In this document: one piece after another, positions 53,665-62,220 of the stretch | Layout: the number at the start of each line of letters is the position of its first letter | How positions within the stretch are numbered: the stretch's first letter is position 1 | Notes under the pieces: model-generated | Told to the model about the DNA's origin: nothing | What the model saw: only the letters and a program-made list of their open reading frames with translations | Database searches by the model: none | Made by a program: the position numbers and the translations under genes | Assembly (NCBI GenBank): GCA_017478225.1 | Contig: JAFVDX010000038.1 | Coordinates: 62,001-126,000 of the forward strand | DNA: 64,000 bases | Source of the DNA: Paludibacteraceae bacterium | GTDB taxonomy: Bacteria; Bacteroidota; Bacteroidia; Bacteroidales; Paludibacteraceae | Direction: 5' to 3'

Positions 53665-54138
53665 ATGAACCAACTTCTCGTAGTCGCAGAACCACAAGAA
53701 CTGCAAATGGCACAACAACTCTTTCCTAATATCCCACACCTCATCACAGGTGTCGGAGCAATCAACATCATCAGAGCACTGCAAAATCTACCTAAAGACA
53801 CACATATCATCAATGTCGGATACGCAGGAAGCGCCAACTTCCCTATCTCCTCACTCGTACAAGTCACATCCGTCGCACTCAATCACCCTAATGTCAACTA
53901 CCAAGAACCATCTCTCAATTGCACACCCATCACACCCAACACCAACCAACCCCTTCTCACTGCACCATGCTACACAGGAGTTGACTTCTGCCTACAATCC
54001 AACTACCACGACTGCGTCTTCGATATGGAACTCGCCTTCATCGCTGCACTCGACTTCAAAAAACTCTCAAGCATCAAATTCGTCAGCGACAACCTCTCAC
54101 TACACGACTACCACCAACTCTCCAACGCCGTCATCTAA
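53665..54138 (+). CDS. Short nucleosidase/nucleoside phosphorylase-fold protein
   Basis: The 157-residue protein has two landmarks of the PNP/UDP superfamily: LITGVGAINIIRALQNL (start of the fold, as in MTA/SAH nucleosidases), and FDMELAFIAALDFKKLSSIKFVSDN with the substrate-contacting FDMEL. Classical members are 220-240 residues; here the middle is shortened, between about residues 90 and 110. It could be a small family variant (futalosine-type or MTAN-like) or a reduced gene that has lost part of its core. Ends with SNAVI rather than the usual helix. Confidence 0.6.
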   Translation: MNQLLVVAEPQELQMAQQLFPNIPHLITGVGAINIIRALQNLPKDTHIINVGYAGSANFPISSLVQVTSVALNHPNVNYQEPSLNCTPITPNTNQPLLTAPCYTGVDFCLQSNYHDCVFDMELAFIAALDFKKLSSIKFVSDNLSLHDYHQLSNAVI

Positions 54139-54224
54139 AATCTAATAAATCTAGTCCATCTAGTAAATCTAGTTCCTCTAGTAAATCTAGTTTATCTAGT
54201 CCATCTAGTAAATCTAGCCCCCCC
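54132..54224 (+). repeat. 9-bp-phase TCTAGT array ending in a C-tract
   Basis: About nine units TCTAGTnnn (nnn = CCA, AAA, TCC, TTA) followed by CCCCCCC. It starts at the stop codon of the preceding gene. Confidence 0.9.
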
Positions 54225-54251
54225 AAGCAAATCTAAAAACCAAATAATATT

Positions 54252-56489
54252 ATGCAACAAAACAACTACAAATTCTCCTTCCAAAATATCGGAGGAGCAA
54301 CCAGAGTCAAAATCCAATCAGGCGAAGACATCAAACACCTCGCACAGTTAGACCAAAAAATGTGGACCGTCCTCAGTTGCCCTATCGCAGGACTCGAAAT
54401 CAGCGAAAAAAGCCTCAAATATATGGATGTGGACGACGACAACAAAATACATGTCAACGACATCATCGCTACCGCTCAATGGCTCACATCGGTCATCAAT
54501 AACCCCGATAACCTACTCCTCGCTAAAGACGGAGTGCCTCTCAATGATATCAACACTAACTCCGACCAAGGACAACAACTACTCGCCTCCGCTAAACAAA
54601 TCCTCACTAACCTGCAAAAAGCCGACGCCGACGCCATCACTACAGCCGACTCTTCCGACAGCATCGCTATCTTCGCTAAAACCAGATTCAACGGCGACGG
54701 CATCATCACACCTAACTCCACCGACGACCAAAAACTCAAAGATATCATCTCTGCCGCTATCAACGCCACAGGTGGTGCACCCGACAGAAGCGGAGAACAA
54801 GGCATCAACGCTGAACAAATCGAAAACTTCTACAACGCACTGCAACAATTCAAAAATTGGCAACTGCAAAAACCTAAACTTCCATTCAACGAAAATACCG
54901 ACATAGCACTCAAAGCATACAACGACCTCAACCTCAAAGTCAAAGACTTCTTCCTCAGATCACAACTCGCTGCCTTCCAAACACAAGCAACCGCAGCACT
55001 CGATGTCAAAGTTGACATAATCGAATCCATTTCCAACGACAACCTCACTTCCAAACAACAAGAAATCGCTAACTTCCCACTACAACGAATCACAGGAAAA
55101 CCAGAAATCCAACTCAACGAACCTATCAACCCCGCATGGGCTGACACATTCAACACTCTCAAAAATATCGCTATCGACCCAAAAAAGAAAACTCTCAACC
55201 AACAAGAATGGGACGAAATCGGAGCACAATTCAACGACTATACCGCATGGCTTAACGCCAAAGAAGGTGCAATCGTCGAAAATATCGAACCCACACTCAT
55301 CGACACTTTCCTCAAAGAAAATAACAAACAACAACTCCTACAACTCATCGATCAAGATAAACAACTCGAACAAGAAGCCAACAACATACAAATGGTTGAC
55401 CGACTCACACACCTCTATCGTGACTTCTATACCCTCCTCAAAAACTATATCACTCTTCAAGACTTCTACGACAAAGACCAAAATATCAAAGCCATCTTCC
55501 AAGCAGGTACTCTCATCATCGACCAAAGAGCATGCCACCTCACTATCAAAGTACAAAACCCCGCAGCACACGCCACACTCGCACCCGCAAGCGGTATGTA
55601 CCTCATCTACTGCAACTGCACCAACAAAACCACTACCACACCCTTCGAAATCGTAGCCGCTATGACCGTCGGTGACACAGGTGACCTCTTCGTCGGAAAA
55701 CACGCTATCTTCTACGACCGAAACGGACAAGACTACGACGCTACTATCACCAAAATCATCGACAACCCCATTTCTATCAAACAAGCATTCTGGTCACCAT
55801 ACAAAAGAGTCGCTAAATGGGCTGAAGACCTTATTAATAAAAGAGCAGCAGAAAAAGACTCACAAATCATGTCCGACACTACTGCCAAACTACAAGAAAC
55901 ACCCGCCGATCCCAAAGCAACACCACAACAATTCGATATCGCTAAATTCGCCGGCATATTCGCTGCTATCGGTATGGCTCTCGGCATGATCGGTTCAGCA
56001 CTCGTCGCACTCGCCGCAGGGTTCGCAGCACTCAAATGGTGGCAAGCCATTCTCGTCATCATCGCTATACTTCTTCTCATATCCGGACCAAGCATGATCA
56101 TGGCATGGCTCAAACTCAGAAAACGAAATATCGCACCTATACTCAATGCCAACGGATGGGCTGTCAACGCAGCATCACTCGTCAATATTCCGTTCGGAGC
56201 AACTCTTACAGACCAAGTCAAATTCCCATTCGTCAAAGCAGCAGATCCCTTCGCTAAAAAAGATATGCCCGCATGGAAAAAATGGTGCATCACCATCTCA
56301 TTCCTCATCATCTTACTCGGAGCACTATACCTCGGTAATATATTCGGTATGCTCGGCTCACAAACACTACACTCACCACTACCCTGCTTCAACCCAACCA
56401 CCGAACAAATAACCACCCCCGACTCTCCGGACACCCCGGACTCTCCGGCCTCTCCGGAATCTCCGGAATCTCCGGAAAATCCGGAATAA
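54252..56489 (+). CDS. EF-hand-like protein with C-terminal membrane segments and repeat-encoded tail
   Basis: The 745-residue protein starts YKFSFQNIGGATRVKIQSGEDI without a signal peptide. It has EF-hand-like loops DVDDDNKIHVND (residues about 60-71) and FNGDGIITPNSTDD (about 150-163). A long helical soluble region follows, and then about three membrane helices at residues 565-690 (FAAIGMALGMIGSALVALAAG and others). The last 25 residues are a Pro/Ser/Asp/Glu tail encoded by a CTCCGG 9-bp array, so the repeat forms the end of the gene. Similar proteins of unknown function occur in Bacteroidales. Function unknown. Confidence 0.75.
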   Translation: MQQNNYKFSFQNIGGATRVKIQSGEDIKHLAQLDQKMWTVLSCPIAGLEISEKSLKYMDVDDDNKIHVNDIIATAQWLTSVINNPDNLLLAKDGVPLNDINTNSDQGQQLLASAKQILTNLQKADADAITTADSSDSIAIFAKTRFNGDGIITPNSTDDQKLKDIISAAINATGGAPDRSGEQGINAEQIENFYNALQQFKNWQLQKPKLPFNENTDIALKAYNDLNLKVKDFFLRSQLAAFQTQATAALDVKVDIIESISNDNLTSKQQEIANFPLQRITGKPEIQLNEPINPAWADTFNTLKNIAIDPKKKTLNQQEWDEIGAQFNDYTAWLNAKEGAIVENIEPTLIDTFLKENNKQQLLQLIDQDKQLEQEANNIQMVDRLTHLYRDFYTLLKNYITLQDFYDKDQNIKAIFQAGTLIIDQRACHLTIKVQNPAAHATLAPASGMYLIYCNCTNKTTTTPFEIVAAMTVGDTGDLFVGKHAIFYDRNGQDYDATITKIIDNPISIKQAFWSPYKRVAKWAEDLINKRAAEKDSQIMSDTTAKLQETPADPKATPQQFDIAKFAGIFAAIGMALGMIGSALVALAAGFAALKWWQAILVIIAILLLISGPSMIMAWLKLRKRNIAPILNANGWAVNAASLVNIPFGATLTDQVKFPFVKAADPFAKKDMPAWKKWCITISFLIILLGALYLGNIFGMLGSQTLHSPLPCFNPTTEQITTPDSPDTPDSPASPESPESPENPE

Positions 56490-56526
56490 CCGGTCTCTCC
56501 GGTCCATCCGGTCTCTCCGGCCCCCC
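56420..56526 (+). repeat. CTCCGG-type array running from coding sequence into the intergenic gap
   Basis: Units such as TCTCCGGAC, CTCCGGCCT, TCTCCGGAA repeat across the stop codon at 56487-56489 and end in CCCCCC next to the hemW start. Translated, the first part gives repeats of Ser-Pro with Asp or Glu. Confidence 0.85.
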
Positions 56527-56535
56527 AAAAAAAAC

Positions 56536-57924
56536 ATGGCTTCTATCTATATCCATATCCCCTTTTGTAAGTCGCGGTGTATCTACTGCGACTTCTTTTC
56601 TACTACTTCCCTCACACTACGCAACAACTACACACAAGCCATCTGCAACGAACTCTACCTTCAACAACACTTCTTCCAACCCAACACCACCATACAAACT
56701 ATCTACCTCGGGGGCGGAACACCTTCTCTACTCTCTATCAAACAATTACATACCATCCTACACACCATACGCTCACTCTTCACTATCGCGCCTAACCCAG
56801 AAATCACTATCGAAGCCAACCCACAAGACCTCAACCCACATTTCCTACAACAACTCCTGCAAATCGGATTCAACCGACTATCTATCGGCATACAATCTTT
56901 CGACAACCAACAACTCAACCTTCTCAAACGACGACACAACGCCAAACAAGCCATCAACGCAGTCCTCTACGCACAACAAGCAGGATTCAACAACATATCC
57001 ATCGACCTCATCTATGCCATTCCCACACAAACCATCAACTCTTGGCAACTGCAACTACAACAAGCCATCGACCTCAATATTCAACATATCTCCACCTACT
57101 GCCTCACTCCCGAACCCAACACTCCTTACTACAACGCCATACAAAACCATACCCTCACTTCCGCCGACGACAACACCGCCAACCAAATGCTACACCTCGC
57201 ACACCACATACTCACCAAAGCACATTTCAAACACTACGAAGTATCCAACTTCGCTCTAATCAAAACCAATCAACACTCCACACCCACCACACAAGAATCC
57301 ACACCCCAAAACTCCACCCCCAACCCCTCTACCCCACAAGATTTCACCACCAAAACCTCCACACCACAAGATTTCAACCCCCAAAACCCAACCCCACAAG
57401 ACTTCCGCTCTCTTCACAACTCCGCCTACTGGAACCAATCACCATACCTCGGCATCGGACCCGCTGCACACTCATACAACGGATCCAACCTACGATCTGC
57501 CAACCAACCCAACCTCAAACTCTATATCAACACCCTACTCAACATCCCACACACAACCACCAACGACCCACACGCAACCACCTCCACCATTCCCCCCACA
57601 CCCCCCTCTCCCCTCACCACCCTACAAATCCTCGACCCTCTCACACCCGAGCAAATCTACAACGAAACCATCATGCTCCAACTACGCACCGAGCAAGGCA
57701 TCAACCTCAACCTCCTCTCACCCACCGACCGCACTTTCCTCCTCCAACAAGCCCAACCATACCTCAACCCCACCCAACCATCTAACACCTCTAAAGCCTC
57801 TAAAGAATCTAACCCCTCTACCCCCACCACCCCGCTCCTCACCATCTCCGACAACCACCTCCGTCTCGCCTCTCTCCACGCCCTCGACATCCTCGACACC
57901 ATCACCCTCTCCCTCATCAAATAA
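56536..57924 (+). CDS. hemW: Radical-SAM heme chaperone HemW with low-complexity inserts
   Basis: The 462-residue protein begins ASIYIHIPFCKSRCIYCDFFS, with the radical-SAM CxxxCxxC. YLGGGTPSLL and the HemN-type FDMxx segments follow, here SIGIQSFDNQQLNLLKRRHN. It loads heme into respiratory or other targets and is not a coproporphyrinogen oxidase. Family members are about 375-385 residues; here an insert of roughly 45 residues (about 244-290) with a 30-bp-period DNA repeat (STPQDF x3) lies between KTNQHS and LHNSAYW, and a second insert (about 415-430) is encoded by CTCTAAAGC units. Both sit in predicted loops. Confidence 0.93.
   Translation: MASIYIHIPFCKSRCIYCDFFSTTSLTLRNNYTQAICNELYLQQHFFQPNTTIQTIYLGGGTPSLLSIKQLHTILHTIRSLFTIAPNPEITIEANPQDLNPHFLQQLLQIGFNRLSIGIQSFDNQQLNLLKRRHNAKQAINAVLYAQQAGFNNISIDLIYAIPTQTINSWQLQLQQAIDLNIQHISTYCLTPEPNTPYYNAIQNHTLTSADDNTANQMLHLAHHILTKAHFKHYEVSNFALIKTNQHSTPTTQESTPQNSTPNPSTPQDFTTKTSTPQDFNPQNPTPQDFRSLHNSAYWNQSPYLGIGPAAHSYNGSNLRSANQPNLKLYINTLLNIPHTTTNDPHATTSTIPPTPPSPLTTLQILDPLTPEQIYNETIMLQLRTEQGINLNLLSPTDRTFLLQQAQPYLNPTQPSNTSKASKESNPSTPTTPLLTISDNHLRLASLHALDILDTITLSLIK
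57779..57822 (+). repeat. CTCTAAAGC array inside hemW
   Basis: In-frame 9-mers such as CTCTAAAGC and TCTAAAGAA encode the Ser/Lys/Ala-rich insert near the end of hemW. This array has entered coding sequence. Confidence 0.75.
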
Positions 57925-57938
57925 TCATCCTCACTCGC

Positions 57939-58058
57939 CCTCTAGTGCGTCTAGTCCATCTAGTGAGTCTAGTCCATCTAGTGAGTCTAGTCCATCTAGA
58001 AAATCTAGTCCATCTAGTGCGTCTAGTCCCTCTAGAAAATCTAGTCTCTCCCCCCCCT
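57939..58058 (+). repeat. 9-bp-phase TCTAGT array ending in a C-tract, before PBP1A
   Basis: About twelve units TCTAGTnnn or TCTAGAnnn (nnn = GCG, CCA, GAG, CCC) followed by CCCCCCC, ending about 25 bases before the PBP1A -7 box. Confidence 0.9.
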
Positions 58059-58080
58059 TGCACATCCCATAAATTATCCC

Positions 58081-58088
58081 TAACTTTG
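58081..58088 (+). promoter_or_regulatory. Bacteroidetes -7 box for PBP1A
   Basis: TAACTTTGCA, 27 bases upstream of the start codon. Confidence 0.7.
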
Positions 58089-58114
58089 CACTCTCAACCA
58101 AAAAGCAAACAATT

Positions 58115-60382
58115 ATGTCCTTCAAAAAACATTTCGCAATATACTTCTGGAGCCTCTTCCTGCTCGGCATCTCCTTAGTCATCCTCATCTTCTTCTGCAT
58201 CACCAAAGGATGGCTCGGATACCTACCGCCCCTCGACGAACTGCAAAACCCCAAAAATAAATACGCTACCGAAATCTACTCCGCCGACATGCAAGTCCTC
58301 GGCAGTTACTACCGCACCGAAAACAGAGTCGGTGTCCAATACAACGACATCTCACCCTTCCTCATTCAAGCACTCGTCGCAACCGAAGACGCACGATTCT
58401 ACCAACACTCCGGAATCGACCAAAAAGCACTCTTCAGAGCCGTACTCATGCTCGGAAAAGCAGGCGGCGGGTCCACTCTCACACAACAACTCTCCAAACA
58501 ACTCTACTCTCCAAAAGCCAATAATATCTTCCAAAGAGCACTACAAAAACCCATCGAATGGGTCATCGCTGCACAACTCGAAAGACTCTACTCCAAACAG
58601 GAAATCATTACCATGTACCTCAACCAATTCGATTTCCTATACAACGCCGTCGGAATCAAACAAGCAGCACAAGTCTATTTCAATACCACACCTGACCAAC
58701 TCAAACCCGAACAAGCAGCACTACTCGTCGGTATGTGCAAAAACCCTGCCCTCTACAACCCCATCAGAAGACCCGAAAAAGCACTCAACAGACGAAATAC
58801 CGTTCTCGCACAAATGCATAAATACAACTATATCACCACACAACAAAAAGACTCTCTACAACAACTACCACTACAACTCAACTACCACTCCGTTGACCAC
58901 AAACAAGGACTCGCACCCTACTTCCGCGAATACCTACGACTGCTACTCACCGCCAAAGAACCTAAACAAAACAACTACTCACAGTGGAACCAACAACAAT
59001 ACAATATCGACCTCAAACAATGGCAAAACAACCCCCTCTACGGATTCTGCCAAAAATACCGCAAACCCGACGGAACACCATATAATATCTACAACGACGG
59101 ACTCCGTATCTATACCACCATCGACTCCCGTATGCAAAAATACGCCGAAAACGCCGTCGCAGAGCACATGCAATACCTCCAACAACGATTCTTCAACGAA
59201 AAAAAGAAAAGCAAAACAGCACCCTTCTCCAGAGACCTTAAACAAACAGAAATCGACGACATCATGAACCGAAGTATCAAACAAACAGAAAGATACAGAC
59301 TCATGAAAAAAGCAGGACACTCCGAACAAGAAATCCTCGACGCCTTCAACACACCTCAAGAAATGCAAGTCTTCTCATACCAAGGCATCATTGACACCAC
59401 ACTCACACCACTCGACAGCATCAGATACCAAAAATACTTCCTCCGGTGCGGATTCATGTCCATGGACCCACACTCTGGACATGTCAAAGCCTATGTCGGA
59501 GGACCCAACTTCGCTAATTTCCAATACGATATGGTCTCCGTCGGTAAACGACAAGTCGGATCCACCGTCAAACCATATATCTACACACTCGCCATGGACG
59601 AAGGTATGTGGCCTTGCGACACTACATCCTATGTACCAGTCACACTCATCGACGGAAACGGAAAAGAATGGACACCCAAAGAAAGCCATAAAGTACCCGA
59701 AAGCGATATCGGTAAAACCGTCACACTCTCATGGGGACTCGCACAATCATCCAACTGGATGTCAGCATACCTCATGTCACTCTTCACACCAGAACAACTC
59801 GTCAAAACTATGAGATCCTTCGGCATCGAAGGACAACTCGACCCCGTCGTCAGCCTTTGCCTCGGACCATGCGAAGTATCCGTCGCTGAAATGGTGGACG
59901 CTTACACCACATTCGCCAACAAAGGCATCAGAGTCGAACCACTCTTCGTCACAAGAATCGAAGACAACAATGGTAATGTCATCGCCACATTCACACCTAA
60001 AACTCACGAAATCATCAGCGAACAAACCGCTTATAAGATGATTGACATGCTCAGAAATGTCGTGGACCACGGAACAGGTGTCAGAGTCCGATTCAAATAC
60101 AAACTCAATATGCCTATGGGAGGTAAAACAGGCACCTCACAAAACAACTCCGACGGATGGTTCATGGGATTCACACCATCACTCGTCAACGGATGCTGGG
60201 TCGGCGGAGAAGACCGCGCTATCCACTTCGATAATATGGCGGACGGACAAGGAGCCAACACCGCACTACCTATCTGGGCACTTTACATGCAACAAGTCTA
60301 TCAAGACACCACACTCGGCTACTCACCTACCGAACAATTCGACATCCCCGAATACTTCAACCCCAACGCCGGCTGCCAATAA
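58115..60382 (+). CDS. mrcA: Penicillin-binding protein 1A (bifunctional transglycosylase/transpeptidase)
   Basis: The 755-residue protein has one N-terminal membrane helix (about 8-30). The GT51 transglycosylase follows (about 60-235, catalytic Glu91 in VATEDARFY, GGGSTLTQQLSKQL), then the transpeptidase (about 420-720) with nucleophile Ser483 in GSTVKP, SSNWM and the KTGT motif near Lys671 (GGKTGTSQNNSDGWF). It polymerises and cross-links peptidoglycan at the inner membrane's outer face. All catalytic motifs are intact. Bacteroidetes often call it PBP1A or mrcA. Confidence 0.95.
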   Translation: MSFKKHFAIYFWSLFLLGISLVILIFFCITKGWLGYLPPLDELQNPKNKYATEIYSADMQVLGSYYRTENRVGVQYNDISPFLIQALVATEDARFYQHSGIDQKALFRAVLMLGKAGGGSTLTQQLSKQLYSPKANNIFQRALQKPIEWVIAAQLERLYSKQEIITMYLNQFDFLYNAVGIKQAAQVYFNTTPDQLKPEQAALLVGMCKNPALYNPIRRPEKALNRRNTVLAQMHKYNYITTQQKDSLQQLPLQLNYHSVDHKQGLAPYFREYLRLLLTAKEPKQNNYSQWNQQQYNIDLKQWQNNPLYGFCQKYRKPDGTPYNIYNDGLRIYTTIDSRMQKYAENAVAEHMQYLQQRFFNEKKKSKTAPFSRDLKQTEIDDIMNRSIKQTERYRLMKKAGHSEQEILDAFNTPQEMQVFSYQGIIDTTLTPLDSIRYQKYFLRCGFMSMDPHSGHVKAYVGGPNFANFQYDMVSVGKRQVGSTVKPYIYTLAMDEGMWPCDTTSYVPVTLIDGNGKEWTPKESHKVPESDIGKTVTLSWGLAQSSNWMSAYLMSLFTPEQLVKTMRSFGIEGQLDPVVSLCLGPCEVSVAEMVDAYTTFANKGIRVEPLFVTRIEDNNGNVIATFTPKTHEIISEQTAYKMIDMLRNVVDHGTGVRVRFKYKLNMPMGGKTGTSQNNSDGWFMGFTPSLVNGCWVGGEDRAIHFDNMADGQGANTALPIWALYMQQVYQDTTLGYSPTEQFDIPEYFNPNAGCQ

Positions 60383-60475
60383 TCTCCCCCAATCACCCCA
60401 ATCTTCCCAATCCCCCAAAAAAATTCCCCAATCTCCCCAATCACCCGCCCCCAATCTCCCCTCCGCCCCCAATGC
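60379..60475 (+). repeat. CCCAATC-type repeat
   Basis: Units such as CCCCAATCACC, CCAATCTTCC and CCCAATCTC recur after the PBP1A stop and merge into a TCTAGT array. Unit length is irregular (about 9-10 bp). Confidence 0.7.
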
Positions 60476-60479
60476 GCAG

Positions 60480-60618
60480 CCTCTAGTCCCTCTAGTGTGT
60501 CTAGTAAATCTAGTAAATCTAGTGTGTCTAGTAAATCTAGCGTGTCTAGTAAATCTAGTGTGTCTAGTAAATCTAGTGTGTCTAGTAAATCTCGCCCCTC
60601 TCGTTTCTCTCGTCCCCC
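60480..60618 (+). repeat. 9-bp-phase TCTAGT array between convergent genes
   Basis: About thirteen units TCTAGTnnn (nnn mostly GTG, AAA) degrade into TCTCGnnn units and CCCCCC. It lies after GCGCAGCC and directly before the PBP1A/murA terminator, in the same + orientation although murA is on the minus strand. Confidence 0.9.
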
Positions 60619-60628
60619 CAAAAAAAAA

Positions 60629-60648
60629 GGTCAGCCCCTCGGCTGACC
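60629..60648. terminator. Terminator between PBP1A and murA
   Basis: GGTCAGCC-CCTC-GGCTGACC stem with an A-tract on one side and a T/C-rich side on the other, usable from both directions. Confidence 0.85.
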
Positions 60649-60654
60649 TCTCTC

Positions 60655-61974
60655 TCATTCATCCACCCTCTCTATCCGCGCACCCAACGCATTCAATCGC
60701 CCCTCTATATCCTCATAACCCCTATCTATCTGATCCACATGATCTATCTTCGACACACCTTCCGCCGACATCGCCGCTATCAACAACGCTATGCCGGCCC
60801 TGATATCTGGCGACACCATGTTGTTCCTACGCAACCTCACACGCTTATCATGACCTATCACCACCGCCCTATGAGGGTCGCATAAGATTATCTGAGCACC
60901 CATATCTATCAACTTATCCACAAAAAACAACCTACTCTCAAACATCTTCTGATGTATCAACACACTACCCTTCGCCTGAGTCGCCACCACCAACATCACC
61001 GACAGCAAATCCGGTGTCAAACCAGGCCAAGGAGCATCTGCCAAAGTCAGTATCCCACCATCCATATAACTCTCTATCTCATAATGCTCCTGCTGAGGGA
61101 TATATATATCATCGCCCCGTTGCTCCAATCTTATTCCCATCCGCCTGAACATATCCGGGATTATTCCTAAATCCTTATATGAAGTATCCGCTATCGTCAA
61201 TTCGCTACCCGTTATCGCCGCCATCCCTATAAAACTACCCACCTCTATCATATCCGGCAACAACCTATGCTCCGTTCCTCTCAACTCATCCACACCTTCT
61301 ATCGTCAGCAAATTACTACCTATACCGCTTATCTTCGCACCCATCCTTACCAACATCCTACACAACTGCTGTATATATGGCTCACAGGCCGCATTATATA
61401 TCGTCGTCTTACCAGTCAATCTAACCGAAGACATTATCACATTCGCAGTTCCCGTAACACTCGCCTCATCCAACAATAAATATCGCTCTCCATCTTCTTT
61501 TCCACCTTTCCATTCTACTATATATGCACCGCGAACACTATCATAACTCACCTCATAACCCAATTTCTCAAATCCTATAAAATGCGTATCTAAGCGCCGA
61601 CGCCCTATCTTATCTCCACCCGGCTTCCTATACATTGCCTTGCCGCACCTACCCAACAACGCACCCATCAACATCACGCTTCCGCGCAATTTCGAACATT
61701 TCTTCAAAAACGCATCTGTCTCTATATAATCCCAACGCAACTCATCCGACTTAAAACTCCACTTATGACTTTCCACCTCACTAACTTTCACACCCATATC
61801 CACCAGCAAATCTATCAGATTCTCCACATCCAATATCTTCGGGACATTTCCTATCACCACCTCTTCTTTCGTCAAAAGCACAGCACACAACACTTGCAAT
61901 GCCTCATTCTTCGCACCCGCAGGTACTATCCTTCCCTGCAAACGCCTACCACCTTCTACCAAAAAACTCGCCAT
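60655..61974 (-). CDS. murA: UDP-N-acetylglucosamine 1-carboxyvinyltransferase with Cys-to-Asp active site
   Basis: The 439-residue enzyme makes enolpyruvyl-UDP-GlcNAc, the first committed step of peptidoglycan synthesis. It has GRIVPAGAKNEALQVLCA at the start, the RGSVMLMGALLGRCG block, and the catalytic loop PGGDKIGRRRLDTHF. In E. coli the loop has Cys115; here the equivalent residue is Asp121, codon at 61612-61614. The remaining length and conserved blocks (GVDELRGTEHRLLPDMIEVG, DIRAGIALLIAAM) are normal. It is followed downstream by the convergent PBP1A. Confidence 0.97.
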   Translation of the reverse strand: MASFLVEGGRRLQGRIVPAGAKNEALQVLCAVLLTKEEVVIGNVPKILDVENLIDLLVDMGVKVSEVESHKWSFKSDELRWDYIETDAFLKKCSKLRGSVMLMGALLGRCGKAMYRKPGGDKIGRRRLDTHFIGFEKLGYEVSYDSVRGAYIVEWKGGKEDGERYLLLDEASVTGTANVIMSSVRLTGKTTIYNAACEPYIQQLCRMLVRMGAKISGIGSNLLTIEGVDELRGTEHRLLPDMIEVGSFIGMAAITGSELTIADTSYKDLGIIPDMFRRMGIRLEQRGDDIYIPQQEHYEIESYMDGGILTLADAPWPGLTPDLLSVMLVVATQAKGSVLIHQKMFESRLFFVDKLIDMGAQIILCDPHRAVVIGHDKRVRLRRNNMVSPDIRAGIALLIAAMSAEGVSKIDHVDQIDRGYEDIEGRLNALGARIERVDE

Positions 61975-62046
61975 AATATCTCTTTTTTTTTCTCGTTTTT
62001 ATTCCATCCAAATCCTATTCTCCCTTCACCCTCAAACCACGCACAG

Positions 62047-62169
62047 CCTCTAGTCCATCTAGTGCCTCTAGTCCATCTAGTGCGTCTAGTGCCCCTAGTC
62101 CATCTAGAATATCTAGTGCGTCTAGAAAATCTAGTGCGTCTAGTCCCTCTAGTCCCTCTAGTCCCTCTA
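62047..62169 (+). repeat. 9-bp-phase TCTAGT array in murA leader
   Basis: About thirteen units TCTAGTnnn or TCTAGAnnn, next to a GCACAGCCTC linker, lie between the TPR-gene terminator and murA. Both neighbouring genes are on the minus strand, but the array still reads TCTAGT on the + strand. Confidence 0.9.
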
Positions 62170-62179
62170 ACAACAAAAA

Positions 62180-62209
62180 AAAGCCCTCCCACAACAAAGG
62201 AAGGGCTTT
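62180..62209 (-). terminator. Terminator after the TPR gene
   Basis: Stem AAAGCCCT with AGGGCTTT (62180-62187 and 62202-62209) just after the minus-strand TPR gene; the minus strand continues into a T-run. Confidence 0.85.
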
Positions 62210-62220
62210 CCTCTTTATTC

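Noticed and set aside
57931-58254. Open frame on the minus strand encoding a Leu-Asp-Gly repeat peptide
   Set aside because: It is the reverse reading of a 9-bp array; a unit of three codons lacks stops in some frames. No start signal or homology. The same holds for frames at 42128-42385, 60319-60658 and 61956-62197.
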